Made by a program: the position numbers and the translations under genes | From: Heterobasidion occidentale | Taxonomy: Eukaryota > Basidiomycota > Agaricomycetes > Russulales > Bondarzewiaceae | Direction of reading: 5' to 3' | DNA: 64,000 bases | NCBI GenBank assembly: GCA_039111635.1 | Contig: JBCAQO010000009.1 | Span: 248,001-312,000, forward strand | Shown here: piece by piece, positions 36,793-48,164 of the stretch | Layout: each line of letters begins with the position of its first letter | Position numbering within the stretch: position 1 is the first letter of the stretch | Notes under the pieces: generated by a model | Told to the model about the DNA's origin: nothing | What the model saw: only the letters and a program-made list of their open reading frames with translations | The model's database searches: none

Positions 36793-37900
36793 GCCAGGAC
36801 AGAAAGATGATCGTTGATGGTATCTATGTACTTTTCGAGCCAGCCGATTATATCAACGAACAAAGGAGGTAATAGTCATATCGCTGATATGACGAGCAGA
36901 GTCTAGGGCTAGAATAACGATAAAGGCTGCATCTCCTCGATGGGGAAATTAGATGCCAGCCGTGATATTGATTCTGCAAAGCTGGAAAGTATGTGAGCGA
37001 GGAATTCCTCAAGGAGGTAGCCGTTAGCTGTGCGAGGTTGTGCGAGACGTCGTGCTCAAATATGCTGAGGAAGCACGAAATTCCAACGGCTGAGAGATAG
37101 TACATACCTCGTTCAATTACCTCGTCATATGGCACAGACGAGTATGTTGTTGAGCACGTCGTCGCTCGCAGTAGACCAGATCAATCACGATGTGAAAAAC
37201 GAATGATAGTGCCGGAATCGCAATCAGCATGGCCTCTATTCAAAGTGATGGGCGAATAAGTGGTGCTGCGCCGACGCAGTGGAGAAACGTGAGTCGGAGA
37301 GAGAACGGAGGACACTCACTGCAGGAAGAACCAGGACGTGGATTGGAGGAACACGGAAAGCGAAGGCGGACAAAGGATGGTATCAGTGAGAAGCAACAGG
37401 ATGGGCCCAATATATGGGGCGCTGCTTTGGATAACGGCTATTCGAGACTTACATAGAAGCACCGTCCGACTGCGTCTGGCACCTGAGTCTCCGTCCCGTT
37501 GATCTAAATAGCTTTCTGTCCACCTGGGCTTCGTGCAGGCTGAGTCGTTTCAGCCATAGACGCTCGAAGGTTGACGCTGATGAAACTTTCCTCTGTGTTT
37601 CCGCTTGTGAGAGATACAGATGTCCACGTGAAGTTGTTAGGGACATCGTCAGAGAACATTCAAGCCGTTTGAAGAGACATATTATGAAAATTACGGGATG
37701 ACTGGGTTGAAAATTTGATTCAGGTTGTCTCGTCATGGCGTGCGACCATAATACGAGGAGAGAGCCTCGTGTTTGGCGCTCCACCTTGGTGCAGCTTGGT
37801 GCATCTTTTTGGAGCGCTCTCACTCCTGCCTCCTCCCCTTCCCTCCCTCGCCGTCGTCTGCCTCGTGTCGTCTCCGTCATCGTTCCTACCCATCCGCACC
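36793..37900. other. Intergenic with possible minus-strand exons
   Basis: Mostly without recognised genes. On the minus strand, 37035-36905 reads ANGYLLEEFLAHILSSFAES then ISRLASNFPIEEMQPLSLF and a stop, which looks like a real C-terminal exon of a small protein, but upstream exons could not be joined. The right end contains the promoter of the gene at 37901. Confidence 0.4.
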
Positions 37901-38816
37901 ATGACAGAGTACGACTACTCGCCCGAGGCATACGACCGCTACCTTGCCACGCAACATCGTATCTCAAACTGGCGTGACGAGGTCAACCGCTACAAGTTCC
38001 AGCCTCCACCACTACCTCTCCTACCAACAGCCAAACCTGTGCCGGTACCCACAAAACCTCCTCCAAAGCGCTCGCAATCCCAAGGATACGTCACTGTATA
38101 TCCTGCAGCCCAGCCGCCACCTACGCGTCCAAGTCCATCGCGGTCCTACACGACAGCTCCCAACGCCGTATACCCTCCTACTTCCCGCCATACTCACGCA
38201 CACACTGCTTCCCAACCACACATCGTTCCTCAGGCTCAGCAAGACACTCATCAGCACACCCGTACACGCACCCACTCACGTTCCCAGTCTACATCCGTCC
38301 CCATCCCCGTGCACATCCCAATACAGGCGCCCGTCCCACGGCAAGCGTACGCTTATAATTCTCGCATTCCTGTTCCGCCGAAATTGGCCCCAGCCCCTCC
38401 CTCGTCACGGGTACCACAACCGCGCCGCTCCCGCACGTACTCCTATGCCGCTGCCCCACAGACGGTCCAATCGGCCCAGCCCAGTATGGTCAACGTTGTC
38501 TACTACGACCCGAGAAACCCCCCTGTCATGCCCAAGGCTGGGCCGACGTTCATACCCGTTCCGTCCAGGGGTAGCCGGATCGAGGCTCGAGTGCGTTACC
38601 ACCCTTTTGGTATCTGAATAAAATATTCACACCTTTTACGCCATTCCTCTTCCGATTAAGTCCCCAACCTCTCCCGCCAAACGTACCCCTCTCATCAAGC
38701 GCATTTTGACTCTCGGCCTCACAGGCTCTGGCTCTGGCTCTGGCTCTGGCGCCAGCCCTAGTCCGGCCTCTGCCAGTCGCGCGGCTCCGCGCAGGCGTCG
38801 ACGAAGCAGTTTCTGA
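37901..38816 (+). CDS. Proline-rich fungal protein, unknown function
   Basis: Exon 1 (37901-38590) starts MTEYDYSPEAYDRYLATQHR and continues through a Pro/Ser/His/Thr-rich disordered region with PQPRRSRTYSYAAAP and VNVVYYDPRNPPVMPKAGP. A GTGCGT donor at 38591 and an AAG acceptor at 38660 define a 70-nt intron; exon 2 (38661-38816) adds SPTSPAKRTPLIKRILTLGL, a Gly-Ser repeat and an arginine-rich end (APRRRRRSSF). The joint is phase 0, giving 281 residues. Without splicing, the frame stops at 38617. Conserved ends with a variable middle suggest a linear-motif scaffold. No known family. Confidence 0.65.
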
Positions 38817-39524
38817 ATGCTCTCCTTCCAAAAGGCCTCGAAATGGCCCTCGCGATCGCCCGCCCGTGCTGCCGTCTATTTTGTTCTCATTGTTTCATCA
38901 CTACACATATACCGCCACGTAATGCACCGACGACATCCACATGTATTCTTTCACCTTTAACATTCATATTGGATCCTCACGCACTGTAAGTATACCATAC
39001 CCCGTACACGTCCCATCGCGACTTGATGCCGCCTCGCCTAGACTGACATCGCCCACTTGACTGGCTGATAGATTTTCGATACATATACATGCCCCTTTTG
39101 TTTGTTCTTTCTTGCTTTACATCAGCTGAGGTCTGTCTGTGTAGATATAATCTTTAGAGTGGTTGGAATCTGAACACTTGACAATAGGTGTTGACGGACA
39201 GGTCCTGGACGCTGTTCGGGAACCTAAGTAAACTTACACTATTTCTTCATTTTACGCTCAGGTAAACGCACAGGTCTTCTGCCGTCGTGGGGAGACCATC
39301 GTCTGGGCCGGTGTGTGTCCGCAGGTCCACCCGCGCCCCAGACAGCATCTGCGCTCCGCTTGACGACGCCGCACACGGGCTGCCCCCGGCGCCCGATCCC
39401 GGCACGGACGTGGATTCAAACGCTGGCGCTAGCGCGTGCGCGCCCGCAAGCGTCGTGGGCGTTCCACCCGACTTCTGTGCGCCCGCCGAGCGGGCCCCAC
39501 GAAGCTCCTATGTGTATTGTACGG
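38817..39524. other. Intergenic with a GC-rich island
   Basis: Left part is the 3' flank of the preceding gene. Between about 39290 and 39510 the DNA is strikingly GC-rich. On the minus strand it stays open (GTPTTLAGAHALAPAFE and onward to a stop near 39258), which might be the displaced C-terminal part of the Sqs1-like gene next door. Confidence 0.4.
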
Positions 39525-41310
39525 TCAATATACCCTCAAGTCGGTCAGAAAAATGCTTCCTTTTCGCAAATTTCGTTCTTCAGATATGTTGAACTGGGGA
39601 TGGTTCAACAGTTTAATTGTTGGATCAAGGGCAGCGGCAGCCGAAGTCACTTTGCGACCTTTTTTTCCACCTTTCTTCTGTATGAGAGGATCAGCTGCCT
39701 GTTCTAAGCGGGCTTGTGCGCGTAGCTGCTTCCGCGCAGCCTTCTTGGCACGATCCCGATTCCATTGATCATGGAGGTCGGCCGGGATGTTCTTCGCCTT
39801 CTTACGGCCTGTTGAAGTAAAGATAAGATTGGACCACGCAGATGTCGCCAAACTCACTGTTTGGCATATATACTTCGAGGCCTTCGTCATCAAAGTCCCT
39901 ATTGTGGATGGCACCGAAAAGTCGATTCGATTCTCTTCGTTTTCCGGGTGAGAGATTGTCGATAAATTGCTACCCAGGAAGAACGAGTGGTCGGCCATCG
40001 GGGAGGAAATCTTCGTTGATTTACCTGAACCTCAGCAACAAGAGCATCATCTTCTCCCCATGCAAATTCGGGCGAGAAGTTGTCGTCGTCATCTTTGTCG
40101 GGCTGGTCATCGAGCAAACCAAGGGCTGGCCTGCCTCTAGCCTTTTCCCGTATCCTCTGCAATCGCGCTTGGAAGCCTCTCTTGGGTGTCTCTTCTTCGT
40201 CTGAGGAATCGTGTCCATCTTCTTCAACGTCACTCTTATCTTTGCCTCTTGGTTCTGCGATCAATGCACTTTCCTGCACGCCAACGATTTTCTCTAATTC
40301 TTCATCTTCTTCGCCGCTTGTATTGGTTTCATCTCTGCCACCATCATCCTCTTCCATCCGCATCCGTTCCGCACCCGCAAGATCGTCCATCGTAAGGTGC
40401 TGGCCACTCATACCTTGAACAATGGCCTTCATAGCAGGGGGATCAAGGTCGGCATCGATCTCCAATCCCTCTAGGCCGCTCGACAATTCTCCGACTGCTG
40501 TGTCCGTTTTTTAGTGCCACTCCCAGCATCGCCATCGCCATCGTCAGCGTCTTCCCAGTCCACATCAGAGTCTCCACGCCTCTGTTCCGATCGCCTTGGG
40601 TCACGTTCGCGTGCCTCTTCGCGTAGATGGGCTTTGGATAAGAGAGCACCAAAAGATCTGAACATGACATGACGGTGCTCGCGCCGGCAATTGATACCAA
40701 CCAGGCGGAGGTCTTTTTGCAGAGAACGCGGTCGCACAGCGAGCTGCCGTGGTTTATGTTTTGGTGTCACCAATTTGGAGGCAGCCGTAGAAGTGAAAAT
40801 CATAGGAGGCCCCGCGCTAGAAAATGTAGCTTTCACCGTAGCAGTGTGCTCGCTGCTCTCGAGTCTCTGATCAGAGCTTGATGGCAGTACATTCTCTGTG
40901 GGAAAGGCTTTCGTGGATCGATAGTGCGCAACGTAAGCGATAATATCATCAGATGCGTCTACAGCCCCGCGGTGAAGATCACCGCCAACTCTCTCGACAG
41001 CAATATTATCTGTGGGGGAACGATTGCCGACTGGGGTAGGCTTGGTATCAATGAGGGATTTTGTAAACCTTTCTTCGACCGTTGAAACTGTTATACTGTT
41101 GTCCACGAGCCCTTCACTGGCAGTAGGCTGTACCGCTGCTGCTTCGACCTGCTTGAGCATCTTGCCCATATTTTGGACGTCAATCTCATCGATCTCTTGA
41201 CACAAAAGCACTCGTGATTCATCGCCGCCACTGGAAACGCGAAATACTCGGTTGGCAGTGGGTATGTAACCTTGTATCGTGTCGCCTGGAGTCATCAAAT
41301 TGTCAAGCAT
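39525..41310 (-). CDS. Sqs1-like (G-patch family) protein, apparently C-terminally truncated
   Basis: Resembles the fungal Sqs1 proteins, splicing and ribosome-assembly cofactors that stimulate the helicase Prp43. Blocks in order: GDTIQGYIPTANRVFRVSSG, MFRSFGALLSKAHLREEARE, RRGDSDVDWEDADDGDGDAG, LEIDADLDPPAMKAIVQGMS, QHLTMDDLAGAERMRMEEDD, WGEDDALVAEVQ, QFIDNLSPGKRRESNRLFGA, GRKKAKNIPADLHDQWNRDR and LRKGSIFLTDLR. Two oddities. The expected R3H and G-patch domains are not found after FLTDLR. At 40507-40512 a six-base T-run must be seven for the frame to pass from DAGSGTKK to TDTAVGELSSG. The 5' exon is unclear; an open block upstream (about 41340-41530, MDYEQLEDLGQGQVRVFCED) may belong to it. 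Confidence 0.65.
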
Positions 41311-42321
41311 TTGTTTAAAATTCTGTGGACGTGAGACTTACTAGCAGACTGTCTCTTACATCCTCGCAGAACACCCTGACTTGCCCCTGCCCCAGATCCT
41401 CCAGCTGCTCATAATCCATATCAGGTTTGCTGATCGCCGCACAGTGAATGAAGACGCACTGAAGCGGCCACAACTGAGTGTCATTGTCCCTGGGCTTCTT
41501 GACTCTCGCACCCTCCAGCTTCGCCCCACATCAGTAAACGGGCAAATTTGATTACCACGATTATAGAGCTTAGCGGCACTTACCAGCCTTGCGCAAGTGT
41601 CGCTTGCTTGAAGGATCGCTCTAAGCCGTTGTAAGAGTTCAGAGCTTGCTCAAGCTCTGTGCACTTACCAGCTCGTCTTGTAAGTATGATAAGAACGAAG
41701 GGTCATCTTGTAAGTTGAATAAGGATTGATGCTCACATTGCAAGTAGCATAAGAATTCAATATGACCGAGTAAGCACTATGAGGAATTTGGATTGTGAGA
41801 AGACGGTGTGCTCAGTCAAGAAAACAAACTATACGGGGGCTACATACTACATGCTAGGAAAATGCCTCGAAAGGCTTTCCCCTGTCGTTCCCTGTCCGAA
41901 CATACAAACGGCGTCCTGTAAGGAAATTTGGAGGGTACTATCCCGTGAAGAGTCAGTGCAGTGTCTCCTCCCTGCAGCGGATCTACTAGCTTTGTGAGAC
42001 GGAAAGCATCGTCAGTATGATGTCCGGAAACCAAATACTTACTAAATATCCTCTTCCTCCCAGCTTCCTGCATACACTGGGACCTGTCAAGAGCCCAGGA
42101 ACCTGCTGAATCGACGAGACTTGAGCATCTCGGGCTTCTCTAGATGCGTCAAATATTTGCCGCCGTTGGATTTGAAAGTGAGGATTTTCACACAGCCCTC
42201 CGGCACCACCTGGGACCCGAGGCGGCCAGCTTGGTCATCCGCGGTGCAGCGTACCGTTGTAGACGACGTCTCCGATATGAGCATAAGAGAGGTAGCTGCC
42301 TGCAAGGTAAACACTGTCTGT
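41311..42321. other. Flank of the Plavaka element with short repeats
   Basis: No gene recognised apart from the possible 5' exon of the Sqs1-like gene near 41340-41530. At about 41687, 41718 and 41748 three related 19-20-bp sequences of the form CTTGTAAGT..ATAAG occur about 30 bp apart, resembling subterminal repeats of a DNA transposon; the rest is unremarkable. Confidence 0.4.
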
Positions 42322-45259
42322 TTAAAATGCAATTTCATTTGCATTATGATCCGAAAATTTGTTTACATAGTAAGCTTTGAAAGCGAAGAGGGAATATGTA
42401 TGTTTGAAGTCCGTAGGTACGAAGTCCTTCCCATAAACACCTATTAGATGTGCCCCCCGCATAATGGAATCGCAGTGAATCACTGATGTCGTGCGTCTAC
42501 CATGGCCGTTGAGCTCTGGCTCTACAATCCACATGCCTGTTTGGTTGCACGGCTCGTCACCGACGGGCGAGAACCACTGCACCAAGGCACAGGGGTAGTA
42601 GACTCCATGGTCTGAGAAAGAAAAAAAAAGAAGGACCTGCGCTACGTACAAACCGCGCATTCCGGCCTTTGTTGGGTCCTTCTCCGCAAACACGCAGTCC
42701 CTGCGGGCCGCATCATGACGCCATGACGAGACAGAGTGTATTCGATGCTGATACATGCCTTGTATGCCGGACATGTCGCTGGGTGAGTAGAATGTCGCCA
42801 GTGCTGAGTGGACAACATAGATTCGAGTCCTGCTCTTGAAGGGCGGACACTCAGAGATGTCCACTTCGGAGCCAGGAAGAGGTGCATCGGGGAAGGTCTG
42901 GTCGTACAGAAACCGTCGGATGAGGTCCGACAGATACAGATCGGGATATTTGAGGTATTGGGCCAATCTCCGGACTCCACGCGGGTATCCACGTGCTTTA
43001 AATAGACCAACTTAGCATTGCAACAACAGTACACAAATAGAAGTGGATTTACCTGCTCTCGTTGCCAGTTTGACGGTCGCTTGGACCTTGGGTCCATCAA
43101 AGGGCCTAGCATCATTTTGTCCGCCTGCTTCAATGACAACATCATCTTCAGTATCGGATGGTCCATTGGCATCATTGTCTTCAATATCGGATGGAGGGGC
43201 AGGCGGTGGATCGGGAGGAGCAGGCAGTGGATCAAGAGGAAGGGAGATGGTTGTGACAAAACTTGACAGACAGGGACCTATAAGCATGCTGCGGGCGTTG
43301 AAATCGACACGAGCTGCGGCCATCTTGTCCATGCGTTGATTTGTGACCAACATTTGGCCAAGGGCATTGAATCGGCTCGAGCGGCGCCAAGGCTCTTTCA
43401 CAGCCTTGATGTGCTTCGACTCCGTGATGGAGGAGCACAACCCATTCGGAGCACCAAATTCACGTACAAGACTGTGGTAGTGTGTCAGCGAATGCTGACG
43501 TGGGAGCGAGAATCCGTTGGGTCTGACACCCGTCTCCACGAAAATTTCACGGCGAGCATGGAATCGCGCAAGGGCATCCTGCATTGCGGCTAGTGTTGTT
43601 TCATCAAGAACAGAGCGCCGCACCAAGTAGCAGAAGTCCATAAACGCACTGAGAGCGCGGACCATCTGTGGGGGCACATGCCCTACGATCGCTGGTAGGA
43701 AGACCTAGATATTGAATGGTAAATTTTAATCTAACAATTGATACGAGACACAACGCACTTTCATGAGGGCCTTGGAATCGTCACCTGTCCATTGCTTGAA
43801 CCCTCGCCCTTGATTAAAGCGTCGTAATCCGGGGAATGATGGAGCAGCCGCAATGCTTGAGTTGATCAGCGGGTCAGTCAACATACCTAATGAAAATGTA
43901 CAACAAACTCACCGACGATCGATATCTGCTAATATCGCCGCCGCCTCGGATTTACTGTGTACCATCTGTAAATAGTCCTCAACCCATGTGACTAGATGAT
44001 CTTTGAAGGATCCCTTGATGACTTGGTGAAGAATGTCGAAAGATAAGAGCTCGTGGATGTCGGCACGCGGAAAATGAGCCGTAAATGGCTACAGGGCCAA
44101 ATTTGGTCAGTTAAGGTTAGGATTAGTACAAGGTTACATACCATGATATTGTCGATGATTCCATAGTCATTCCATAGAACTTTTGGACCATACAGATCCA
44201 TGAGGAGTTGTGTGTGCACATGGGAACGTGGATTGCCCCCGCTGTCGAGGTCTTTGGCAGGACCTAAACATCTAGAAGAAGTTGGTGAGAAACCGGCTTG
44301 TACACACATTGAGACAATACTTACCGTGGACACCAATCCTGCACGATACAAGCGAGCATGACCTGTTCAGGGTAGTCAGCAATGTAGGGCCCTAAGCCAT
44401 AGATCACGCGGCGCAGGTGCCCGTCAGAACATCGCACTAGCTCAGGAGTAGTCATTGCCGGTCGCAGAGACTTGAGGATGCGTGCTAGAGATGTGTGGTA
44501 GAGCTGCCTTCGAAATTTGCGGAAGGTTGCATCCGCACTGTATTCTCGATCCGCTAGTGCGTCCAGCATGGTGTACTATGTGAGCAGTGCTGCTACCTGA
44601 GAAACAGAACTCGAATTGCCACTTACTTTTTGGGATAGCCAGGAATCCAACGAGACTGACGGCGTCACGATGAGCCTTCCTGACATTGTTATGTACATTA
44701 CCGTTAGATATGTACAGTGGATAGTACTCATTCTGCCCCGTCGCAACAGAGACAGTTGTCTTGTCAGACCCTAAGATCACCGGGACAAACATCGCGCCGT
44801 GTGTTTCTAGATCCTCCGCAATCTTATCCTGTGAGCGGAGGGTTATCTAAGTGGTATCCAAAACAATAAATATATCACAACATACCGCTTGCCGCCAGGC
44901 CCAGTTGCCTGTCATGAAGTCGGTCCATGTCCGTTGTCCATCCTGATTGTAATCTTGGATTGGGGCATAATCGACTTCCCCAGCAAACCCGGGGTTGGCA
45001 AGTTGATTGTGGAGGAGAGTTTTGGGATCTCGGAACCAGACGTTGTACTCAGCGTCCATCCACGGCAGGACCTTGCCATCGGCGGGACGAGGCCCATTGT
45101 AATACATACAGAACGATTCCCATTGTACTTCCCCGAGAGCAATGGAGTCGATTGACTCATACATGTGGTTGTGATTTCCAAAGGTGGATCGGGTTCAGAG
45201 GCTGCCTTCTTAGCAGCTGCCCAGATGCCGAGGAGGGAGTCGATCCGAGTGGCTGGCAT
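42322..45259 (-). mobile_element. Plavaka-type DNA transposon transposase, degraded
   Basis: Long multi-exon gene of the Plavaka group (CACTA-related elements of basidiomycetes). Blocks in order: MPATRIDSLLGIWAAAKKAA, MYESIDSIALGEVQWESFCM, DAEYNVWFRDPKTLLHNQLA, GAMFVPVILGSDKTTVSVAT, GQNEYYPLYISNGNVHNNVR, DIHELLSFDILHQVIKG, FMDFCYLVRRSVLDETTLAA, HYHSLVREFGAPNGLCSSIT, ESKHIKAVKEPWRRSSRFNA, QTGMWIVEPELNGHGRRTTS and FKAYYVNKFSDHNANEIAF. At least one frame break is visible near 45185-45195, where a TTTGGAAATC stretch switches from frame DPPLE to frame FGNHNHM. Terminal inverted repeats were not identified. Most of the coding sequence is still open, so the insertion is fairly recent. Confidence 0.88.
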
Positions 45260-45272
45260 TTGATCCTTACAG

Positions 45273-45582
45273 GTTAGGTTATAAGAGGTGGTAGGCGGAT
45301 GGTAGGTGAGACGAAAAAAATCCGAGATGTTAGGTAGGTGAGGAGCTAGGTGAGAGGCTAGGTGAGGGGCTAGGTGAGGAGGCAGGTTATAAGAGGTGGT
45401 AGGCGGATGGTAGGTGAGACGAAAAAATCCGAGATGTTAGGTAGGTGAGGAGCTAGGTGAGAGGCTAGGTGAGGGGCTAGGTGAGGAGGCAGGTGAGAGG
45501 CCAGGTGAGGAGGCAGGTGAGAGGCTAGGTGAGAGGCCAGGTGAGGAGGCAGGTGAGAGGCTAGGTGAGAGAGTGCAGCCAT
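45273..45582. repeat. Duplicated block and GGTGAGG minisatellite abutting the gap
   Basis: A unit of about 105 bp (ending in AGGTGAGGAGGC-like runs) occurs twice in tandem, at about 45282 and 45387. The sequence up to 45582 is a degenerate minisatellite of 10-12-bp units of type AGGTGAGAGGCT / AGGTGAGGAGGC. The array runs into the assembly gap, which it probably caused. Confidence 0.8.
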
Positions 45583-45682
45583 NNNNNNNNNNNNNNNNNN
45601 NNNNNNNNNNNNNNNNNNNNNNNNNNNNNNNNNNNNNNNNNNNNNNNNNNNNNNNNNNNNNNNNNNNNNNNNNNNNNNNNNN
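45583..45682. other. Assembly gap (100 N)
   Basis: Exactly 100 N, the usual placeholder for a gap of unknown size. It separates the transposase gene from the proline-rich gene, so their true distance and any connection between them are unknown. Confidence 0.99.
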
Positions 45683-47449
45683 TTTTTGCGCTCTGAGATT
45701 GAAGAAAACGCATACCTGAGATGCTCCGATGACTCGGACCGTCCAACGCCTTGAACGTGATCTTCAGAGTGCGGCTGGAATGATGATGACACTGCACCAG
45801 GGGTGTCAATGTGCATCTGCACCTCCTGTGACGTGTTGCCGCTGGACAACGTACCACCCCTGTACGACGTATTGCTACCAGGCGACACATTTGACAGCTG
45901 ATGTTGCGAAGGGGCAGGCAGAGGAGGGGCGGGTAGAGGAGAGGCAGGCGGAGAAGGGGCTGGAGGGGCTGGCAGAGGAGGGGCTGGCGAAGGAGGGGCT
46001 GGCGGAGGAGGGGCTGGCGGAGGAGGGCTGGCGGAGGAGGGGCTGGCGGAGGAGGGCTGGCGGAGGAGGGGCTGGCGGAGGAGGGGCTGGCGAGGAGGGG
46101 CTGGCGGAGGAGGGGCTGGCGGAGGAGGGGCTGGCGGAGGAGGGGCTGGCGGAGGGCTGGCGGAGGAGGCTGGCGGAGGAGGGGCTGGCGGAGGAGGGGC
46201 TGGACGAGGAGGGGCAGGTCGAGACAGGGCAGAACGAGGAATGCGATCGTGGTCGTATAGGAGAACCGCAGAAAGGCGACTGTTAGACGCTGCTCTCTTC
46301 TTGAGTATTTCTGCGTGCTTTTTCTCTGGGCGAAGACGGCTGATATCACAGTCGATCAGGTGGAAAGTGCGCCCCCTAATGGAGGGAGGGTCTGTGCAAC
46401 CCTCACGATCTTCAGCGTCACTATCGTCCTGATCCAGCCCGATCTGTGTCTCCATGTAAAACACGCGCACGTTGACGCAATCGTCTGCGGATAGATAAGA
46501 GGCTGAACAGTAGTAATCCTCCCATCTTCTGTCTTTTTTGGAGCCGATGATGCCACGATCGTCACCCCACAGCATTGCCAGGTACGTTGTCTGTGGCGGG
46601 GGTTTGTAGGACACAATCGTGAACGGTTTCCCGTTAAGTCGCCACCGATCGGGCCTGAGGTCACCGAATGCGCTGACCTCTCCCGCTTGTCGAGCGCTCC
46701 AAGAGTATGCAATATTGATTCGTGCGAGCTTGAGAAGCTCCCAAGTCGTCTTCATTTCGGGACCCCAGGTTGGATAGCCCTGTGTGACGATGGTGACTCC
46801 ACGGATGCGAGCGCCCAAGATGAACTTATCCAGTTGGTCGAAAGCAAATGACAAAGAGGCCTGAGCCTTAGGACGATCACGCCACTAGAAAGCAAGACAT
46901 GAGATATAAGCAGAAACCTCAACCCTGTAAAGCACTCACTTTCGGCCCAAACCCCTGCTCAATCCTCCAGACAAGAAAGCTGATGAATCCAAAGCAGTCG
47001 AGAAAGGGACGACGTAATCGCCAAAAGGTGATATGTGCATCCTCTTCAGTTTTCCAGGGATAGACAATCCCTTCCTGCAACACACTAACCTCGAGAGGCC
47101 GGTTGCCATCCCAGTCAAGAATGTCTCTCAACGCACTGGTACAACGGATGATAAAAGCTCTGATCTGGTTGTGTGCCTTGACCAATCCTGGGCGAATGGT
47201 CCGAGAAGGGAAGCAATAAAAGTCATGACTTGCTTCGGAGGCTGGAAAAATCCATTCCGAAGAGTCACCCCTGATGGATCCAGGATCAACTGGGATGAAG
47301 GGCCTCCAGGGAAAACGCGAGTCATGAGGAGCTGGATCTACTGCCCAATCGTACGGTTTCAGGCGTCCGGCACGAGATGGATCAGCGTCGAAGGTCACGT
47401 CCGCTGGCGGGGTGAATGCGTTTCTGGAGATGTAAGATGTGGAACTCAT
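45683..47449 (-). CDS. Unknown proline-rich protein, partial (cut by gap)
   Basis: Exon 1 (47449-46940) starts MSSTSYISRNAFTPPADVTF and contains VLQEGIVYPWKTEEDAHITF and WRLRRPFLDCFGF. A GT-AG intron joins FGPK to WRDRPKAQASLSFAFDQLDK, then ILGARIRGVTIVTQGYPTWG and YSWSARQAGEVSAFGDLRPD. From about 46230 down to 45905 it turns into a (A/P)PPP repeat; the frame reaches the gap. No catalytic motif recognised. The IVYP...WRLRRxFL signature recurs in the gene at 53178-52218, so both may be one transposon-associated family. Expression or function cannot be judged. Confidence 0.6.
45905..46230. repeat. 15-bp coding minisatellite (APPPP repeat)
   Basis: About 20 imperfect copies of a 15-bp unit of type GGCGGAGGAGGGGCT (plus strand), encoding Pro/Ala repeats on the minus strand. 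Several copies lack 1-3 bases, so more than one reading frame stays open here; this makes length and frame unstable. Confidence 0.85.
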
Positions 47450-47652
47450 GGTAGGGCAGGGGCGAAATGCGACAACTACCCATGCCGACTGCTGCGACCT
47501 CGTGACTTCAACCCAGGGGTATTGGTCTCGGGAGACGGAGGCTTTCATTGTGATGAAAAGATCGAAGCGGAACAATTGCTGGAGGAGAGTGCGTCGACGT
47601 GAAGGAGACGAAAAGTAGAGGTCTCAACAGATGTGGCACAAGAGCGGCACAA

Positions 47653-48050
47653 GACTATTTCTGGAGGAAAAACGCTCTCAGAAACTGCCTAGACAGCCGC
47701 GGAAAACACGGTACCGCCCAGTGACGACCGCGGGATGACTGGAAGGAAAGGGAGACTTGAAGATGAAGGAATAAAGCTTTCAACCGATAAGGACGCCACA
47801 AGACAAATTCTGGAGGAAAAACGCTCTCAGAAACTGCCTAGACAGCCGCGGAAAACACGGTACGCCCAGTGACGACCGCGGGATGACTGGAAGGAAAGGG
47901 AGACTTGAAGACGAAGGAATAAAGCTTTCAACCGATAAGGACGCCACAAGACAAATTCTGGAGGAAAAACGCTCTCAGAAACTGCCTAGACAGCCGCGAA
48001 ACACGATGCTGCCCAACGACGACCGCCTGAGGACTATGAGTGGGGCAACT
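47653..48050. repeat. Three tandem units of about 148 bp
   Basis: Near-identical units start at about 47653, 47802 and 47950 (the TTCTGGAGGA motif falls at 47659, 47808 and 47956, spacing 149 and 148). The third unit diverges in its second half. Each carries the sequence TTCTGGAGGAAAAACGCTCT, which is the reverse complement of the motif repeated in the next block. Confidence 0.9.
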
Positions 48051-48164
48051 TGAAGTCATGTGAGCTCCGCTCCCACGGTCAGCGATTTCGGTCCCACGGT
48101 CACTCTTTGGCCGAATGTCTGTACGGACGTCGTCATATTACCAGCTCTTAGCTCTATCGACAAA

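Noticed and set aside
39287..39592. Plus-strand Ala/Pro-rich open frame
   Set aside because: Composition is explained by the GC-rich island; the frame has no conserved segment and the minus strand reads better.
42820..42845. tRNA T-loop-like sequence (ATTCGAGTCC)
   Set aside because: It lies in transposase coding sequence and no acceptor or anticodon arm fits around it.
45183..45200. Counting the Plavaka frame break as evidence of consensus error
   Set aside because: Transposons decay naturally, so this break cannot discriminate; only breaks in host genes were used for that argument.
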